From NCBI GenBank assembly GCA_964412195.1, contig CAYPNP010000006.1:124001-188000 (forward strand): DNA of 64,000 bases, in the 5' to 3' direction. Made by a program: the position numbers and the translations under genes. This DNA is from CAYPNP01 sp964412195 (GTDB taxonomy: Bacteria; Acidobacteriota; JAAYUB01). The notes under the pieces are model-generated. The model saw only the letters and a list, made by a program, of their open reading frames with translations. It did no database searches and had not been told where the DNA came from. Shown piece after piece: positions 53,753-62,762 of the stretch (the stretch's first letter is position 1; every line of letters starts with the position of its first letter).

Positions 53753-56134
53753 TCACTTCTTCAATGCCCACGGCAGATTCAGCTTGCGGACCAGGGCCTG
53801 GAAGCGCGGATTGGAACGGATGGGGTCATAGAGGGGCTTGGCAAGGTCGATCACGAGCGGGTCCCTCACCCGGTATCCCTCCTCCAGCCAATCGAGCGCA
53901 CGTTCGTAGTCTCTTGCGTCCATGTACCGCAGGGCGATGTTGGTGGGCATATATACGCGCTGGTCGATGAAGGCCGGGACCCCGCTAGTCTGCCTGTATC
54001 GCGCCGCCAGGAGGTCGCCGAGGCGCCGCTGGGCACCCTCGTATCCCCCCTCCGCCAGGCCCTTTTGGAATGCCGCCATGCGCCCGGGATCCTTGGCGAT
54101 CCGCTTGCGCTGCTGGGCCAGCAATTCAGCCCGCGCACCCTTGGCGATCCAGGACACTTGCCGCGCCCCTTCGGCACCGGCGTCATCGGGCTGCAGGGAC
54201 AGCGCCCGATCCGCCGCGGCAATAGCCTCATCGTATCGCCGGGAATGATACAGAGTCGAGGCATACGTGGAGTGGAACCGAACATTGAAGGGGTCCAGCT
54301 CGATGGCCCGGCGGTTGTGGTATAGCGCTTCGTCCAGACGTCCCAGGACGACAGATAGGAATACAGCGTAGAATGAATGTGTGACGGCCGCGTTGGGGTT
54401 GATTGCGAGAGCCCGCCGCCACTCCGACTCGGCGCCGGCCCAGTCCCAGTCGACGACTGTCTTGACCATGGCCAGTGCCGCATGGGCCTCCGCGGCGTCG
54501 TCGTCGAGTTCGATGGCCCGGCGGGCGGCTTCTTTCGCCTTGGAACCGGCCACCTCGGGCAGGGTGATGCCATACTGTGAGCGGGCTACCCAAACCAGAG
54601 CGAGGCCTTCGAAGGCGGGCGCATAGTTCGGGTCCTTGGCCAGCGCCAGATTGAAGTACCGCTCGGCGGTATCGAAATCCGCCGGTGATATTTTGTACAA
54701 GAACTGAAAACCCTTGAGATGTGCTTCGTGGGCTTCCGGATTGACGGAGCGGATGTTGGCCAGGCGCGCCTGCTCCGCCGGCAGGAGCTTGAGCGCCAGG
54801 GCCCCCGACACCTTCTTCGCCACGTCGCTCTGCAGCGCCAGCACTCCCGCCATCTCCCGCTCGAACGCGTCCGCCCACAGCTGCGATTGGTCCCCCACCC
54901 GGATCAGCTCCGCCGTCACCCGCACCCGCCCCCCCTCCCGCACCGCGCTCCCCTCCAGAATGTAATCGACGCCCAGTTCCTTGCCGATCTGGTCCACCCC
55001 CTTGTCGCTCTTCTTGTAGCGCATGATGGAGGTCCGCGCGATCACGCTCAGCGTCGCCGGGTGCAGTCGCCCCAGCTGGTTGATCAGCTCCTGCGTCAAG
55101 CCGTCGCTCAGGTACTCCTGTTCCGGGTCCCCGCTCAGGTTCGCCAGCGGCAGCACCGCCAGCCGGATCAGGGGCGCCTGCGCCGGGAACGGCCACCAGC
55201 CGTTCCGCCAGGCGACGAGTCCGAAGCTCACCATGACGACCACCACCGCTGCAATCGCCAGGGCCGGCCACCGCCGCCGGACGCGGGCCGGCCGCAGCGC
55301 CGCCAGCGCCGCCGCGCTCCTCTCGGGCCCCAGGCACTCCGCCAGCGCCCGCCCCAGCTCCTCTGCGGTGGCATACCGATCCTCCGGCTGCTTCGCCAGA
55401 CAGCGACTGACCACTTCCTGCAAGCCCGGCGGTGCGTCGATACCCAGCTCCGCCAGCGGGACAGGCGCCTCGTTCAGGATCCCGTACATGATCGCCTGGG
55501 CGTACTCCCCCCGGAAGGGCGGGCTCCCCGTGATCAGCTCATGCAGCACCACCCCCAGCGACCACAGGTCCGACCGGGCGTCGGCGTTCTCCCCCTGCAC
55601 CTGCTCCGGCGCCATGTACGCCGCCGTCCCCAGCGTAGATCCGCTCTGCGTCAGCACCGACGCCCCCGAAAGCTTGGCCAGCCCGAAGTCCAGGATCTTC
55701 ACTTGCCCTTTGTTCGTCAGGAACAGGTTCGCCGGCTTGATGTCCCGGTGCACGATGCCCCGGGCGTGGGCCTCCGACAGCCCCGCCGCCGCCTGCAGCG
55801 CCAGCCCCGCCGCCTCCGCCCACGGCAGCGGCCCCGCCTTCAGCCGCTCCCGCAGCGTCTGCCCCTCGTAGCAGGCCATGGCCAGGAAAAGCTGCCCGTC
55901 GCTTTCCCCCACCTCGTAGACCGCGCAGATGTTGGGGTGGTCCAGCCGCGCCGCCGCCCGCGCCTCGTGCAGGAAGCGCTGCTTCGCGTCGGCGTCCCGC
56001 GTCAGCTCCGGCGGCAGGAACTTCAGCGCCACCGTCCGCTGCAGCGCCGTGTCCTCCGCCCGGTATACCACCCCCATCCCGCCCTCTCCGAGCTGCTCCA
56101 GGATCCGGTAGTGGGACACCGTCCGGCCGATCAC
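53753..56134 (-). CDS. Transmembrane Ser/Thr kinase with TolB/FlgO-like and TPR regions
   Basis: 793 residues from a GTG start at 56134, chosen for AGGAG seven bases upstream; the frame is open further upstream but overlaps the previous gene. Kinase ~8-265 (LGEGGMGVVYRAED, VALKFLPPEL, HRDIKPANLFL, DFGLAKL). One membrane segment at ~295-318 (LAIAAVVVVMVSFGLVAW). TolB/FlgO-like region from VLPLANLSGDPEQEYLSDGL (~335-480), then TPR helices to the end. The start overlaps the stop of the upstream kinase by 4 bases (GTGA), so translation is coupled. Its kinase DNA is closely similar to that of the upstream gene. Confidence 0.92.
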   Translation of the reverse strand: MIGRTVSHYRILEQLGEGGMGVVYRAEDTALQRTVALKFLPPELTRDADAKQRFLHEARAAARLDHPNICAVYEVGESDGQLFLAMACYEGQTLRERLKAGPLPWAEAAGLALQAAAGLSEAHARGIVHRDIKPANLFLTNKGQVKILDFGLAKLSGASVLTQSGSTLGTAAYMAPEQVQGENADARSDLWSLGVVLHELITGSPPFRGEYAQAIMYGILNEAPVPLAELGIDAPPGLQEVVSRCLAKQPEDRYATAEELGRALAECLGPERSAAALAALRPARVRRRWPALAIAAVVVVMVSFGLVAWRNGWWPFPAQAPLIRLAVLPLANLSGDPEQEYLSDGLTQELINQLGRLHPATLSVIARTSIMRYKKSDKGVDQIGKELGVDYILEGSAVREGGRVRVTAELIRVGDQSQLWADAFEREMAGVLALQSDVAKKVSGALALKLLPAEQARLANIRSVNPEAHEAHLKGFQFLYKISPADFDTAERYFNLALAKDPNYAPAFEGLALVWVARSQYGITLPEVAGSKAKEAARRAIELDDDAAEAHAALAMVKTVVDWDWAGAESEWRRALAINPNAAVTHSFYAVFLSVVLGRLDEALYHNRRAIELDPFNVRFHSTYASTLYHSRRYDEAIAAADRALSLQPDDAGAEGARQVSWIAKGARAELLAQQRKRIAKDPGRMAAFQKGLAEGGYEGAQRRLGDLLAARYRQTSGVPAFIDQRVYMPTNIALRYMDARDYERALDWLEEGYRVRDPLVIDLAKPLYDPIRSNPRFQALVRKLNLPWALKK

Positions 56135-58383
56135 GGAGAGTCTCCTGACAAGAGGTTCAGTCGGCGCAGCAACTGACCGAAGCGTGGATCGCCTCGGACC
56201 GGAATCAGGAAGTGAAACGATTTGATCCCCATGATCAGCGGATCGCGGGCCTCGACCGCCCGGTCCATCCACTCGAAGGCGGTGTCCCACTGTGCGAGGC
56301 CGCCGTAGCCGAATGCGAAGGTGGTCGGAGGCACGTAGCGGGAAGCCGCGGAGAGCCGTGCGCTCTCCAGCAGCCGGAGGGCTTCCTCCCGCTGTCCGGC
56401 CCGGCCCGAGGCAAAGGCGAGGAAGCCCAGCGTGAACGGAATCCCGCCCGACAGCTCGTGGGCCTTCTGAAGGATCTTCACCGCCTCCAGGTTCTCCCCG
56501 GCCCCTTCAAACCCCACCCCAAGCACCCAGTGGCCGAGGAAATGCGTCGGGTCCAGCTCGATCATGTGCCGCCCCTCCTCGATCACCCGGTCGAACCGGT
56601 GCGCCAGGAGCGCCACCGCGCCAACCCACCAGCGGGTGAACAGCGAGAGAGGGTCGGTGCGCACCACGGCTTCGAGCTCGGCCATTCCCTCGTCGACCCT
56701 GCCGTGGGGAATCAGCAAGCTGATCACGTACCGCAGGCGGACCTGCGGCGAATGCGGGTTCAGCTCGAACGCCCGGCCCAGCTCCCGTTCCACTTCGGGC
56801 CAGTTGAAGTCCAACTCCTTGCGGAGCATGCCGAGCAGCGCATGGGTCTCGGCCAGAGTATCATCCAGCTCCAGCGCGCGCAGCGCGTGCCAGGTGCTGG
56901 CGGTAAAGGCCTCGCGCGGCGGCACTCCTCCGAAGAACCCCAGGAACCACTGAAGCTCGGCCAAGGCGTCGTAGGCGACGGCCAGCTGGGGATCGCGAAC
57001 GATGGCCCGTTCGTAGCACGCCCCGGCCTTGGCCAGCGCGTCCGGCGTCCCCCGGGCGAAATGGTACCGGCCTTCGAGATAGGTGCCGTACGCCTCCGCG
57101 TCCACGGCGGCGCGGCGGCGCTCCTCCGGTTTGCCTGCCAGACCGGCGCTCAGCCTCGCGGCGATCGCCGCGGCGATCTCGTCCTCCAGCGCCAGTGCGT
57201 CCGTCAGCTCGCGGTCGTAGCGCTCGCTCCACACGTGGGCGCCGTCGGCGGCGTTGATCAGCTGTGCCGTCACGCGCACCCGGTTTCCCGACCGGCGAAC
57301 GCTCCCCTCCATCAGACTGCCGGCACCGAGGCGCGCGCCGGCCTCGCGGGCGTCGAGCCCCATCCGCGCCACCGCGAAGGCGGAAGTCCGGGCGATCACC
57401 GCCAGGCCGGGGATACGGGTGAGCGCGTTGATGACCTCTTCCGCCAGCCCCTCGCAAAGGAAGTCGTCCTCCTTCGCGCCGCTCATGTTGGCAAAGGGCA
57501 GGACGGCGATCGAGGGCTTTTCCCGGCCGGCTTCCGGCACGAAACGGACCCCGGGGCCCGTCCGCGCCGCCGGCCGCAGGCACGCGGCCAATGCCTTCGC
57601 CAGCTCTTCGGCCGAGGCGAAGCGATCCTCCGGCTGTTTGGCCAGGCACCGGTCAAGGACCGCCTGCAGCTCCCGCGGCGCCTCCACTCCCAACATCGTG
57701 AGCGGCAGCGGCGACTCGTGCACGATGCCGTACATCACCGCCTGGGCGTATTCTCCGGCGAACGGCGGCCGCCCCGCCACCAGCTCGAAGAGCACCACGC
57801 CCAGCGACCACAGGTCCGAACGGGCGTCCGCCGCCTCCCCCCGCACCAGCTCGGGCGCCATGTACGAAGCCGTCCCCAGCGTCGATCCATCCTTCGTCAG
57901 CACCGACGCCCCCGCCAGCTTCGCCAGCCCGAAGTCCAGGATCTTCACCGTCCCTTCCGCCGTCAGGAACAGGTTGGCCGGCTTGACGTCCCGGTGGACG
58001 ATCCCCTTCCCGTGCGCGTGCGCCAAGCCCGCCGCTACCTGCCGCGCCAACTCCGCCGCCTCCGCCCACGGCACCGGTCCCCGCTGGATCTTCTCCCGGA
58101 GTGTCGCCCCCTCGTAGCACGCCAGGACGAGAAAGAGTTGCCCCTCGGCGCTCTCGGCGACCTCGTGGACCGTGCAAATGTTCGGGTGGTCCAGCCGCGC
58201 CGCCGCCCGCGCCTCGTGCAGGAAGCGCTGCTTGGCTTCGGCGTCCCGGGTCAGCTCCGGCGGCAGGAACTTGAGGGCCACCGTGCGTTGCAGGGCGGTG
58301 TCCTCCGCCTTGTACACCACCCCCATCCCGCCCTCGCCGAGCTTCGCCAGGATCCGGTAGTGGGAAATCGTCCGGCCGATCAT
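56131..58383 (-). CDS. Soluble Ser/Thr kinase with TolB/FlgO-like and TPR regions
   Basis: 750 residues. Kinase ~8-265 (LGEGGMGVVYKAED, HRDVKPANLFL, DFGLAKLAG). Unlike its downstream neighbour, it has no clear membrane segment between kinase and sensor. The TolB/FlgO-like module starts SIAVLPFANMSGAKEDDFLCEGL (~290) and is followed by TPR-type helices. First gene of a two-kinase operon; its own promoter is visible at 58443-58471. The N-terminal DNA is so similar to the next kinase that a tandem duplication is likely. Input signal and targets unknown. Confidence 0.92.
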   Translation of the reverse strand: MIGRTISHYRILAKLGEGGMGVVYKAEDTALQRTVALKFLPPELTRDAEAKQRFLHEARAAARLDHPNICTVHEVAESAEGQLFLVLACYEGATLREKIQRGPVPWAEAAELARQVAAGLAHAHGKGIVHRDVKPANLFLTAEGTVKILDFGLAKLAGASVLTKDGSTLGTASYMAPELVRGEAADARSDLWSLGVVLFELVAGRPPFAGEYAQAVMYGIVHESPLPLTMLGVEAPRELQAVLDRCLAKQPEDRFASAEELAKALAACLRPAARTGPGVRFVPEAGREKPSIAVLPFANMSGAKEDDFLCEGLAEEVINALTRIPGLAVIARTSAFAVARMGLDAREAGARLGAGSLMEGSVRRSGNRVRVTAQLINAADGAHVWSERYDRELTDALALEDEIAAAIAARLSAGLAGKPEERRRAAVDAEAYGTYLEGRYHFARGTPDALAKAGACYERAIVRDPQLAVAYDALAELQWFLGFFGGVPPREAFTASTWHALRALELDDTLAETHALLGMLRKELDFNWPEVERELGRAFELNPHSPQVRLRYVISLLIPHGRVDEGMAELEAVVRTDPLSLFTRWWVGAVALLAHRFDRVIEEGRHMIELDPTHFLGHWVLGVGFEGAGENLEAVKILQKAHELSGGIPFTLGFLAFASGRAGQREEALRLLESARLSAASRYVPPTTFAFGYGGLAQWDTAFEWMDRAVEARDPLIMGIKSFHFLIPVRGDPRFGQLLRRLNLLSGDSP

Positions 58384-58442
58384 GGTTTCCCCGGAAAGAT
58401 AAACAGTGAAGTTGCCTAAAACACGCCGGATAATTTAGTTGA

Positions 58443-58471
58443 ATTATACTCCAACGATATCCTATCCACAA
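58443..58471 (-). promoter_or_regulatory. Candidate promoter of the two-kinase operon
   Basis: Minus strand: TTGTGG (58471-58466), 17-base spacer, TATAAT (58448-58443). About 60 bases upstream of the ATG at 58383. The -10 is perfect; the -35 is weak. Confidence 0.5.
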
Positions 58472-58498
58472 ACGGCGGAGCCGGGGAGGCAATTGGGA

Positions 58499-58765
58499 TG
58501 ATTGCGGATTGCGGATTGCGGATTAGGGATCGGGGAACGGAATTCGACGCGGATGAACGCGGATCGTATGGATTGACGCGGATCTATCCAACTCATGGCT
58601 GGAATCCGTGGGATTTCCATCGGATCCGCGGGAATCCGCGTTCATCCGCGTCGAGGATTACCTCTGCAGACTCTGCGTTACAGCGTGTAGATGATTGGTT
58701 CGATTACGATTACGAGCACGATTACGATTACGAGCACGAGCACGATCGGTCGCCGGTCAGCGGGT
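58499..58765. repeat. Mosaic repeat downstream of the RNA methyltransferase
   Basis: GATTGCG heptamers (58499-58527). CGCGGATGAACGCGGAT words come back inverted as ATCCGCGTTCATCCGCG (58546-58660). An ACTCTGCGTTACAGCG word follows near 58677, then a GATTAC/GAGCAC hexamer array (58697-58748) that runs into the 3' end of the next gene. No gene in the gap. Confidence 0.88.
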
Positions 58766-60097
58766 GAGAACGGCGCAGAACATGCCGGCCAGGCGGTGCT
58801 GGTGGGGCAGGATCTGGAAGTACTCCTCGCCGGTGAATTCCTTCAACGTTTCGGCCGGGATCCAGAAGCCCTTGGCGTGGTGCTTCGCCAGGAACTCGGC
58901 CGGCGGCACCAGGCGCCACTCCGGGTGGGTCTTGAGGAAGCGGTGGACCACCTTGTGGTTCTCCTCGCGGAACACCGAGCAGGTGATGTAGAACAGCAGC
59001 CCGCCCGCCTTCATCAGCGGCGAGGCGTCCTCCAGGATCTCCAGCTGCAGCTTGTTCAGCTCGAACAGGTCCTTGACTTCGAGCTTCCACTTCAGCTCGG
59101 GCTGGTGGCGGAAGAAGCCACTGCCGCTGCAGGGCGCGTCCACGACGATCCGGTCGAAGGTCCCCTCCAGCTTCTTGATGGCGCGCAGGCCGGACAGGCG
59201 CACGTTCCCGATCCCGTCCGCCCGCAGCCGCCGCTGCAGGCTCTCCAGCCGCCAGTGGGTGCGGTCGTGGGCGTACACCTCGCCCTTGCCCTTCATCAGG
59301 TGCCCCAGGAGCAGGGTCTTGCCCCCCTCGCCGGCGCAGTAGTCCAGCAGCCGCTCGCCCGGCTTGGGGTTGACGTAGAGGCAGACCAGCTGCGACGACT
59401 GGTTCTGCATCACGAAGCGCCCCTCCCGGTGGCCGGGGTGGTTCAGCGGGTCCATGTCGCGCTCGGCCACGATCCCGAAGGGCGAGTACGACGACGGCTT
59501 GCAGCGCACGTGGTCCGCCTGGAGCTGCGCCAGCAGCTCGTCGCGCGAGTTCTTCAGCGGGTTGATCCGCAGGTCCACGTCCGGCAGGGAGTTGTTGAAC
59601 TGGCAGAACCGGATGACCTCTTGGTATGGGTACACGGCGAGCCACTTGCGGATCATCCACAGCGGGTGGGAGTGGTACCGCCACAGGAACACCGGATCCT
59701 CCGGAGTGGTCTTGGGGAAGATCGTCTCCTGCTTCGTCTCGTGGAGGAACCGCCGGAACTTCCGCACCCGGGACTTGACCTCCAGCAACTGGTAGACCGC
59801 CTCGTCCACCGGGGAGTGCTCCTTCTGGTGGAAATAGTGGTAGAGGAAGAAATAGCGCAGGTCCAGGGGCTGGTCCTCGCGGTCCGGCGAGTCCTTGATG
59901 AACGCTTCGGCCGCCGTCCAGTAGCGGTTCTTCAGCTGGACGCTCCGGTGCAGGAAGTCCCGCGCCCACCCCCGCTCGGCCCGGCTGAGCTTGCGGCCCT
60001 TGAGGTAGCCCCGCAGCGCCTGGCGGAGGAACACGCCCTGGGCCAGCACGCTGGTGAGGGCGTCCTGCAGTTCGCGGAGGTCCCGGAGGGTGATCAT
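58757..60097 (-). CDS. RsmB/NSUN-type RNA (cytosine-C5) methyltransferase
   Basis: SAM-dependent enzyme of 446 residues that methylates cytosine in rRNA or tRNA. An N-terminal NusB-like helical part occupies ~1-180. The catalytic domain has motif I LDYCAGEGGKTLLLGHL, motif IV VVDAPCSGSGFFRHQP, and motif VI ITCSVFREEN, so both catalytic cysteines of the family (PC and TC) are present. AAGGA precedes the ATG at 60097. Probably RsmB-like 16S C967 methylation, but the target is not determined from sequence. Confidence 0.9.
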   Translation of the reverse strand: MITLRDLRELQDALTSVLAQGVFLRQALRGYLKGRKLSRAERGWARDFLHRSVQLKNRYWTAAEAFIKDSPDREDQPLDLRYFFLYHYFHQKEHSPVDEAVYQLLEVKSRVRKFRRFLHETKQETIFPKTTPEDPVFLWRYHSHPLWMIRKWLAVYPYQEVIRFCQFNNSLPDVDLRINPLKNSRDELLAQLQADHVRCKPSSYSPFGIVAERDMDPLNHPGHREGRFVMQNQSSQLVCLYVNPKPGERLLDYCAGEGGKTLLLGHLMKGKGEVYAHDRTHWRLESLQRRLRADGIGNVRLSGLRAIKKLEGTFDRIVVDAPCSGSGFFRHQPELKWKLEVKDLFELNKLQLEILEDASPLMKAGGLLFYITCSVFREENHKVVHRFLKTHPEWRLVPPAEFLAKHHAKGFWIPAETLKEFTGEEYFQILPHQHRLAGMFCAVLTR

Positions 60098-60184
60098 GGC
60101 GTTCCTTTCCCGTCAGAGTTGCATGATTGTAACCCATCCCGCCGTGGAAGGGAACGGAAAGCGCAGCCTGCCGGGCACGGGGCT

Positions 60185-60267
60185 TGGGTAGTCCGGGTCC
60201 GCCGGCCCCGGAACAGCGGGGGCGAAGACAAAGCCGGTTCCGGGGCGGGCCGACCCAGACTACCCAA
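60185..60267. repeat. REP-like hairpin family B, copy 3
   Basis: Inverted arms TGGGTAGTCCGGGTCCGCCG...CCCGGAAC and GTTCCGGGGCGGGCCGACCC...AGACTACCCA around a ~22-base centre. Upstream neighbour of the transposable element. The rest of 60098-60381 holds nothing I can assign. Confidence 0.85.
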
Positions 60268-60381
60268 TCGAATGTCATGGTGGCTCTGTCACAGCCCGGA
60301 CGCCGGCGAGCGGTCAGTACCGGTGCGCGTCAGAGGCTGTGTCGCAATAGCCAATCACGAGTGGGTTGAACGGGAGGCGTC

Positions 60382-61124
60382 AGCCCGGAGGGCGCCCTAA
60401 AATAACCCCATGCGTGAGCATGGGGCAGGACGCGAGAAGCACGTGTGGCTTGGATTCCTTCCCCCGAGCCCGCTCTGGGGCGACCTAAATCTCAATCCGG
60501 TTCCACCCGCCACAACGCGGCAGGATCAACTGAGGATCCGTGCCGGCGGAGTAGTTCCGCATACTCCTCCTGGAACGTCACCCGCCGGTGGTGCTCCGCC
60601 TGCCGGGCGATGTAGCGCCGGACCGTCTCCACCTGCGACGGGCTGACCGAAAACGCCCCGTACCCTGCCTGCCACTGGAACAGCCGCAGTGGGCCTCCTT
60701 TTGTTTTGAGCCAGCGGGAGCTGTTGGCTTTCATCCCCTCGAGCACTCGTTCGATGGCATGCCGGCGTGACAGGCGAGCCAGGGCATGCAGGTGGTCATC
60801 CACCGAGTTGATAAGGAGGGCGGGGCAGTCCAGGTTCTTCAGCACGGTGGCGACATAGGCGTGGAGTTCGGGACGGATGGCATCGTTCAGAAATGGCAGG
60901 CGGTTCTTGGTGCCGAAGACGATGTGCAACCAGACGGCGGCGAAGGAGTGGGACATGGCGGCCTCCGAAAAGAGTATTTATCCCCTCAAACGGAGAAGTT
61001 GCGCCTTGTTCCGATTTTTATGCCGCCCCAGAGCGGGCTCGGGAGAGGAAACCAGGAAAATTACCGATGATCGCGCCGCACCCCATGCTCACGCATGGGG
61101 TTATTCTAGGGCGCCCTTCGGGCT
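60382..61124. mobile_element. REP-associated Y1 (IS200-like) transposable element
   Basis: 743 bases. The ends are ~44-base inverted repeats differing at two positions (AGCCCGGAGGGCGCCCTAAA... and its complement). Each carries a hairpin CCCCATGC/GCATGGGG (60406-60425; 61081-61100). A second inner pair, CCCGAGCCCGCTCTGGGGCG (60463-60482), matches its complement at 61024-61043. One transposase gene is inside. This is the structure of a RAYT transposase bracketed by its REP sequences. Confidence 0.85.
60492..60956 (-). CDS. REP-associated tyrosine transposase (IS200-like, Y1)
   Basis: 154 residues. Single-strand-nicking transposase of the Y1/HUH class. The HUH metal motif appears as DDHLHALARLS (~52-62). 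The C-terminal part reads WQAGYGAFSVS followed by VRRYIARQAEHHRR, with the candidate nucleophilic tyrosine. The usual IS200 core length is ~140-150. GGAGG sits five bases before the ATG at 60956. No frameshift or stop interrupts it, so the element may be active. It lies between the inverted repeats described for 60382-61124. Confidence 0.9.
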   Translation of the reverse strand: MSHSFAAVWLHIVFGTKNRLPFLNDAIRPELHAYVATVLKNLDCPALLINSVDDHLHALARLSRRHAIERVLEGMKANSSRWLKTKGGPLRLFQWQAGYGAFSVSPSQVETVRRYIARQAEHHRRVTFQEEYAELLRRHGSSVDPAALWRVEPD

Positions 61125-61329
61125 AATCTGGGGTGTCCGACCTTGATGATCAGGACATTGTGACAGGGTGGCATACCCTCCCAATAATGAATACTTACGC
61201 GCAATTGGTGCCGGGCGTTTGCACACTCCCAAGATCGCAAGACAATTGGCGATGGGCTGGTGCATCACCCCGAGTTTGATTATAATGGGCGCCGTGCTTG
61301 AACCCACTCTGGAAGCCGGAGGGAAATTC

Positions 61330-62742
61330 GTGACTCACCGCCGCCTCGCTCTCATCCTCCTGCTCCCGCTCATGGCCTGCCCGTGGATCTGCGCCCAGGC
61401 GTCCGTGCCCCTCCCAGCGGCCCCCCCAGCGAATGCGGCCGGCCCCGAGCCCGTCCAGCGCACGCTGCTCAACGACCTCAACACGATCCTCCTGCCGGCT
61501 CAGTCCGGCGGCTTCACGCTCCACCTGGTGATCGCCGACGGCTCGGTCTTCGATCCGCCGGGCAAGGAGGGCACCGCCCTGCTCACCGGCTACCTGCTGG
61601 CCCGCCTCCTCGAGACCAAGATCCAGGAACTCTGGACCGGCCAGCCGGAGTCAGTCGCCCGGCCGGCCGTCGCCGTCTCCACCGGCCACGACGGCATCCA
61701 CCTCACCTTCGCCGGCGCCGCCTCGGCGCTGCCGGCCGTGGGGCAGTGTCTGTCCGAGGTCCTGGTCCGGCCCGAGTTCCAGCCGGACATGTTCCAGAAG
61801 GTCAAGGACAAGGTGGCGCTGGAAGACCTGCGGGTGGAGGACCAGCCCGAGACAGTGGCCCTCCAGGAATGGCTGCACCAGGTCTTCGCCCCCTTCCCGT
61901 ATGCCGGAACGCCGGCCGGCACGCCCCTCTCGGTGGGCGCCGTCGAGCTGACGGACGTCATCCGGTTCGTCCGGCGCAACGTCCTGCCCAACCGGTCGCT
62001 CCTGGCTCTCTCCGCGCCGATGACGGCGGCGGAGTTCCGCCGGTTCACCAGCCAGCACTTCGGCGCCTGGATCAAGGCAGACCCCCTGCCCTACGAGTTC
62101 AGTCCGCCGGAGCGGGCGAAGAGCTCCAAATCGCTGCTGGTGGGCCTGCCCCGCGCCGGCCGGAGCTGCCTCCTGCTCGGCGGGGAGGGCTTCCGCATGA
62201 AGCATGACGACTACCTGGCCTCGGTGCTGGCCATGCGGCTGCTGCAGGCCCGGCTGGACCAGCTGGCCGCCCGCCGGCCGGACTACCGGTTCCAAGCGCA
62301 CGGCGAGGGGTGGATGCTGGGCGGCTACCTGCTGGTCCAGGCCGTCGGCCCGGCCGATCCCGACCCGGCCGTCTTCGGCGAGATCCAGCAGGCCATCGCC
62401 GACATCGCCGCCGGCCGGTTCTCCCGCGAGGAGTTCGTGCAGCAGCAGCAGGCGCTGGTCCGGGAGTACGCCGCCCGGCTCGCCCAGCCCGACGAGCGGC
62501 TGAAGCTGATCGTGGAGGCCGAGTGGTACCGGCTGGGCACGCGCTACTTCGAAAAGCTGCCCCAGCGGGTGGAGGACATCATCCGGGAAGACATCCAGTT
62601 CGTCGCGGGGGAGAGCCTGGCCCCCGCCCGCGTAAAGGCCGTCGTGGTCTCGCCCCAGCCGCCCGACGCGGCGCGCCTGCCAACGGCGCTGCAGCCGGCG
62701 ACCGTCAAAACCTGGGGCCAGGACGCGCCGCCGGCCCAGTGA
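61330..62742 (+). CDS. Exported M16-peptidase-like protein lacking the zinc motif
   Basis: 470 residues from GTG 61330 (GGAGGG six bases upstream). The signal peptide ~1-22 includes ALILLLPLMACPWICAQ. The body resembles half of an insulinase-family (M16/PqqL) peptidase: LNTILLPAQSGGFTLHLVIADGSV at the start and LLVGLPRAGRSCLLLGGEGFRMKHDDYLASVLAMRLLQ near 290. The catalytic HxxEH is absent, as in non-catalytic M16 partners. No second M16 gene is adjacent. A TATAAT at 61281-61286 may be its -10. The upstream bases 61125-61329 carry no other feature. Confidence 0.75.
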   Translation: MTHRRLALILLLPLMACPWICAQASVPLPAAPPANAAGPEPVQRTLLNDLNTILLPAQSGGFTLHLVIADGSVFDPPGKEGTALLTGYLLARLLETKIQELWTGQPESVARPAVAVSTGHDGIHLTFAGAASALPAVGQCLSEVLVRPEFQPDMFQKVKDKVALEDLRVEDQPETVALQEWLHQVFAPFPYAGTPAGTPLSVGAVELTDVIRFVRRNVLPNRSLLALSAPMTAAEFRRFTSQHFGAWIKADPLPYEFSPPERAKSSKSLLVGLPRAGRSCLLLGGEGFRMKHDDYLASVLAMRLLQARLDQLAARRPDYRFQAHGEGWMLGGYLLVQAVGPADPDPAVFGEIQQAIADIAAGRFSREEFVQQQQALVREYAARLAQPDERLKLIVEAEWYRLGTRYFEKLPQRVEDIIREDIQFVAGESLAPARVKAVVVSPQPPDAARLPTALQPATVKTWGQDAPPAQ

Positions 62743-62762
62743 CAAGCGAGGGAGAACCGCCC

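Noticed and set aside
56135..56290. An extended N-terminus (52 residues) for the downstream kinase
   Set aside because: It overlaps the upstream kinase; homologous kinases begin at VIGRTVSHYRIL, where a good ribosome site lies.
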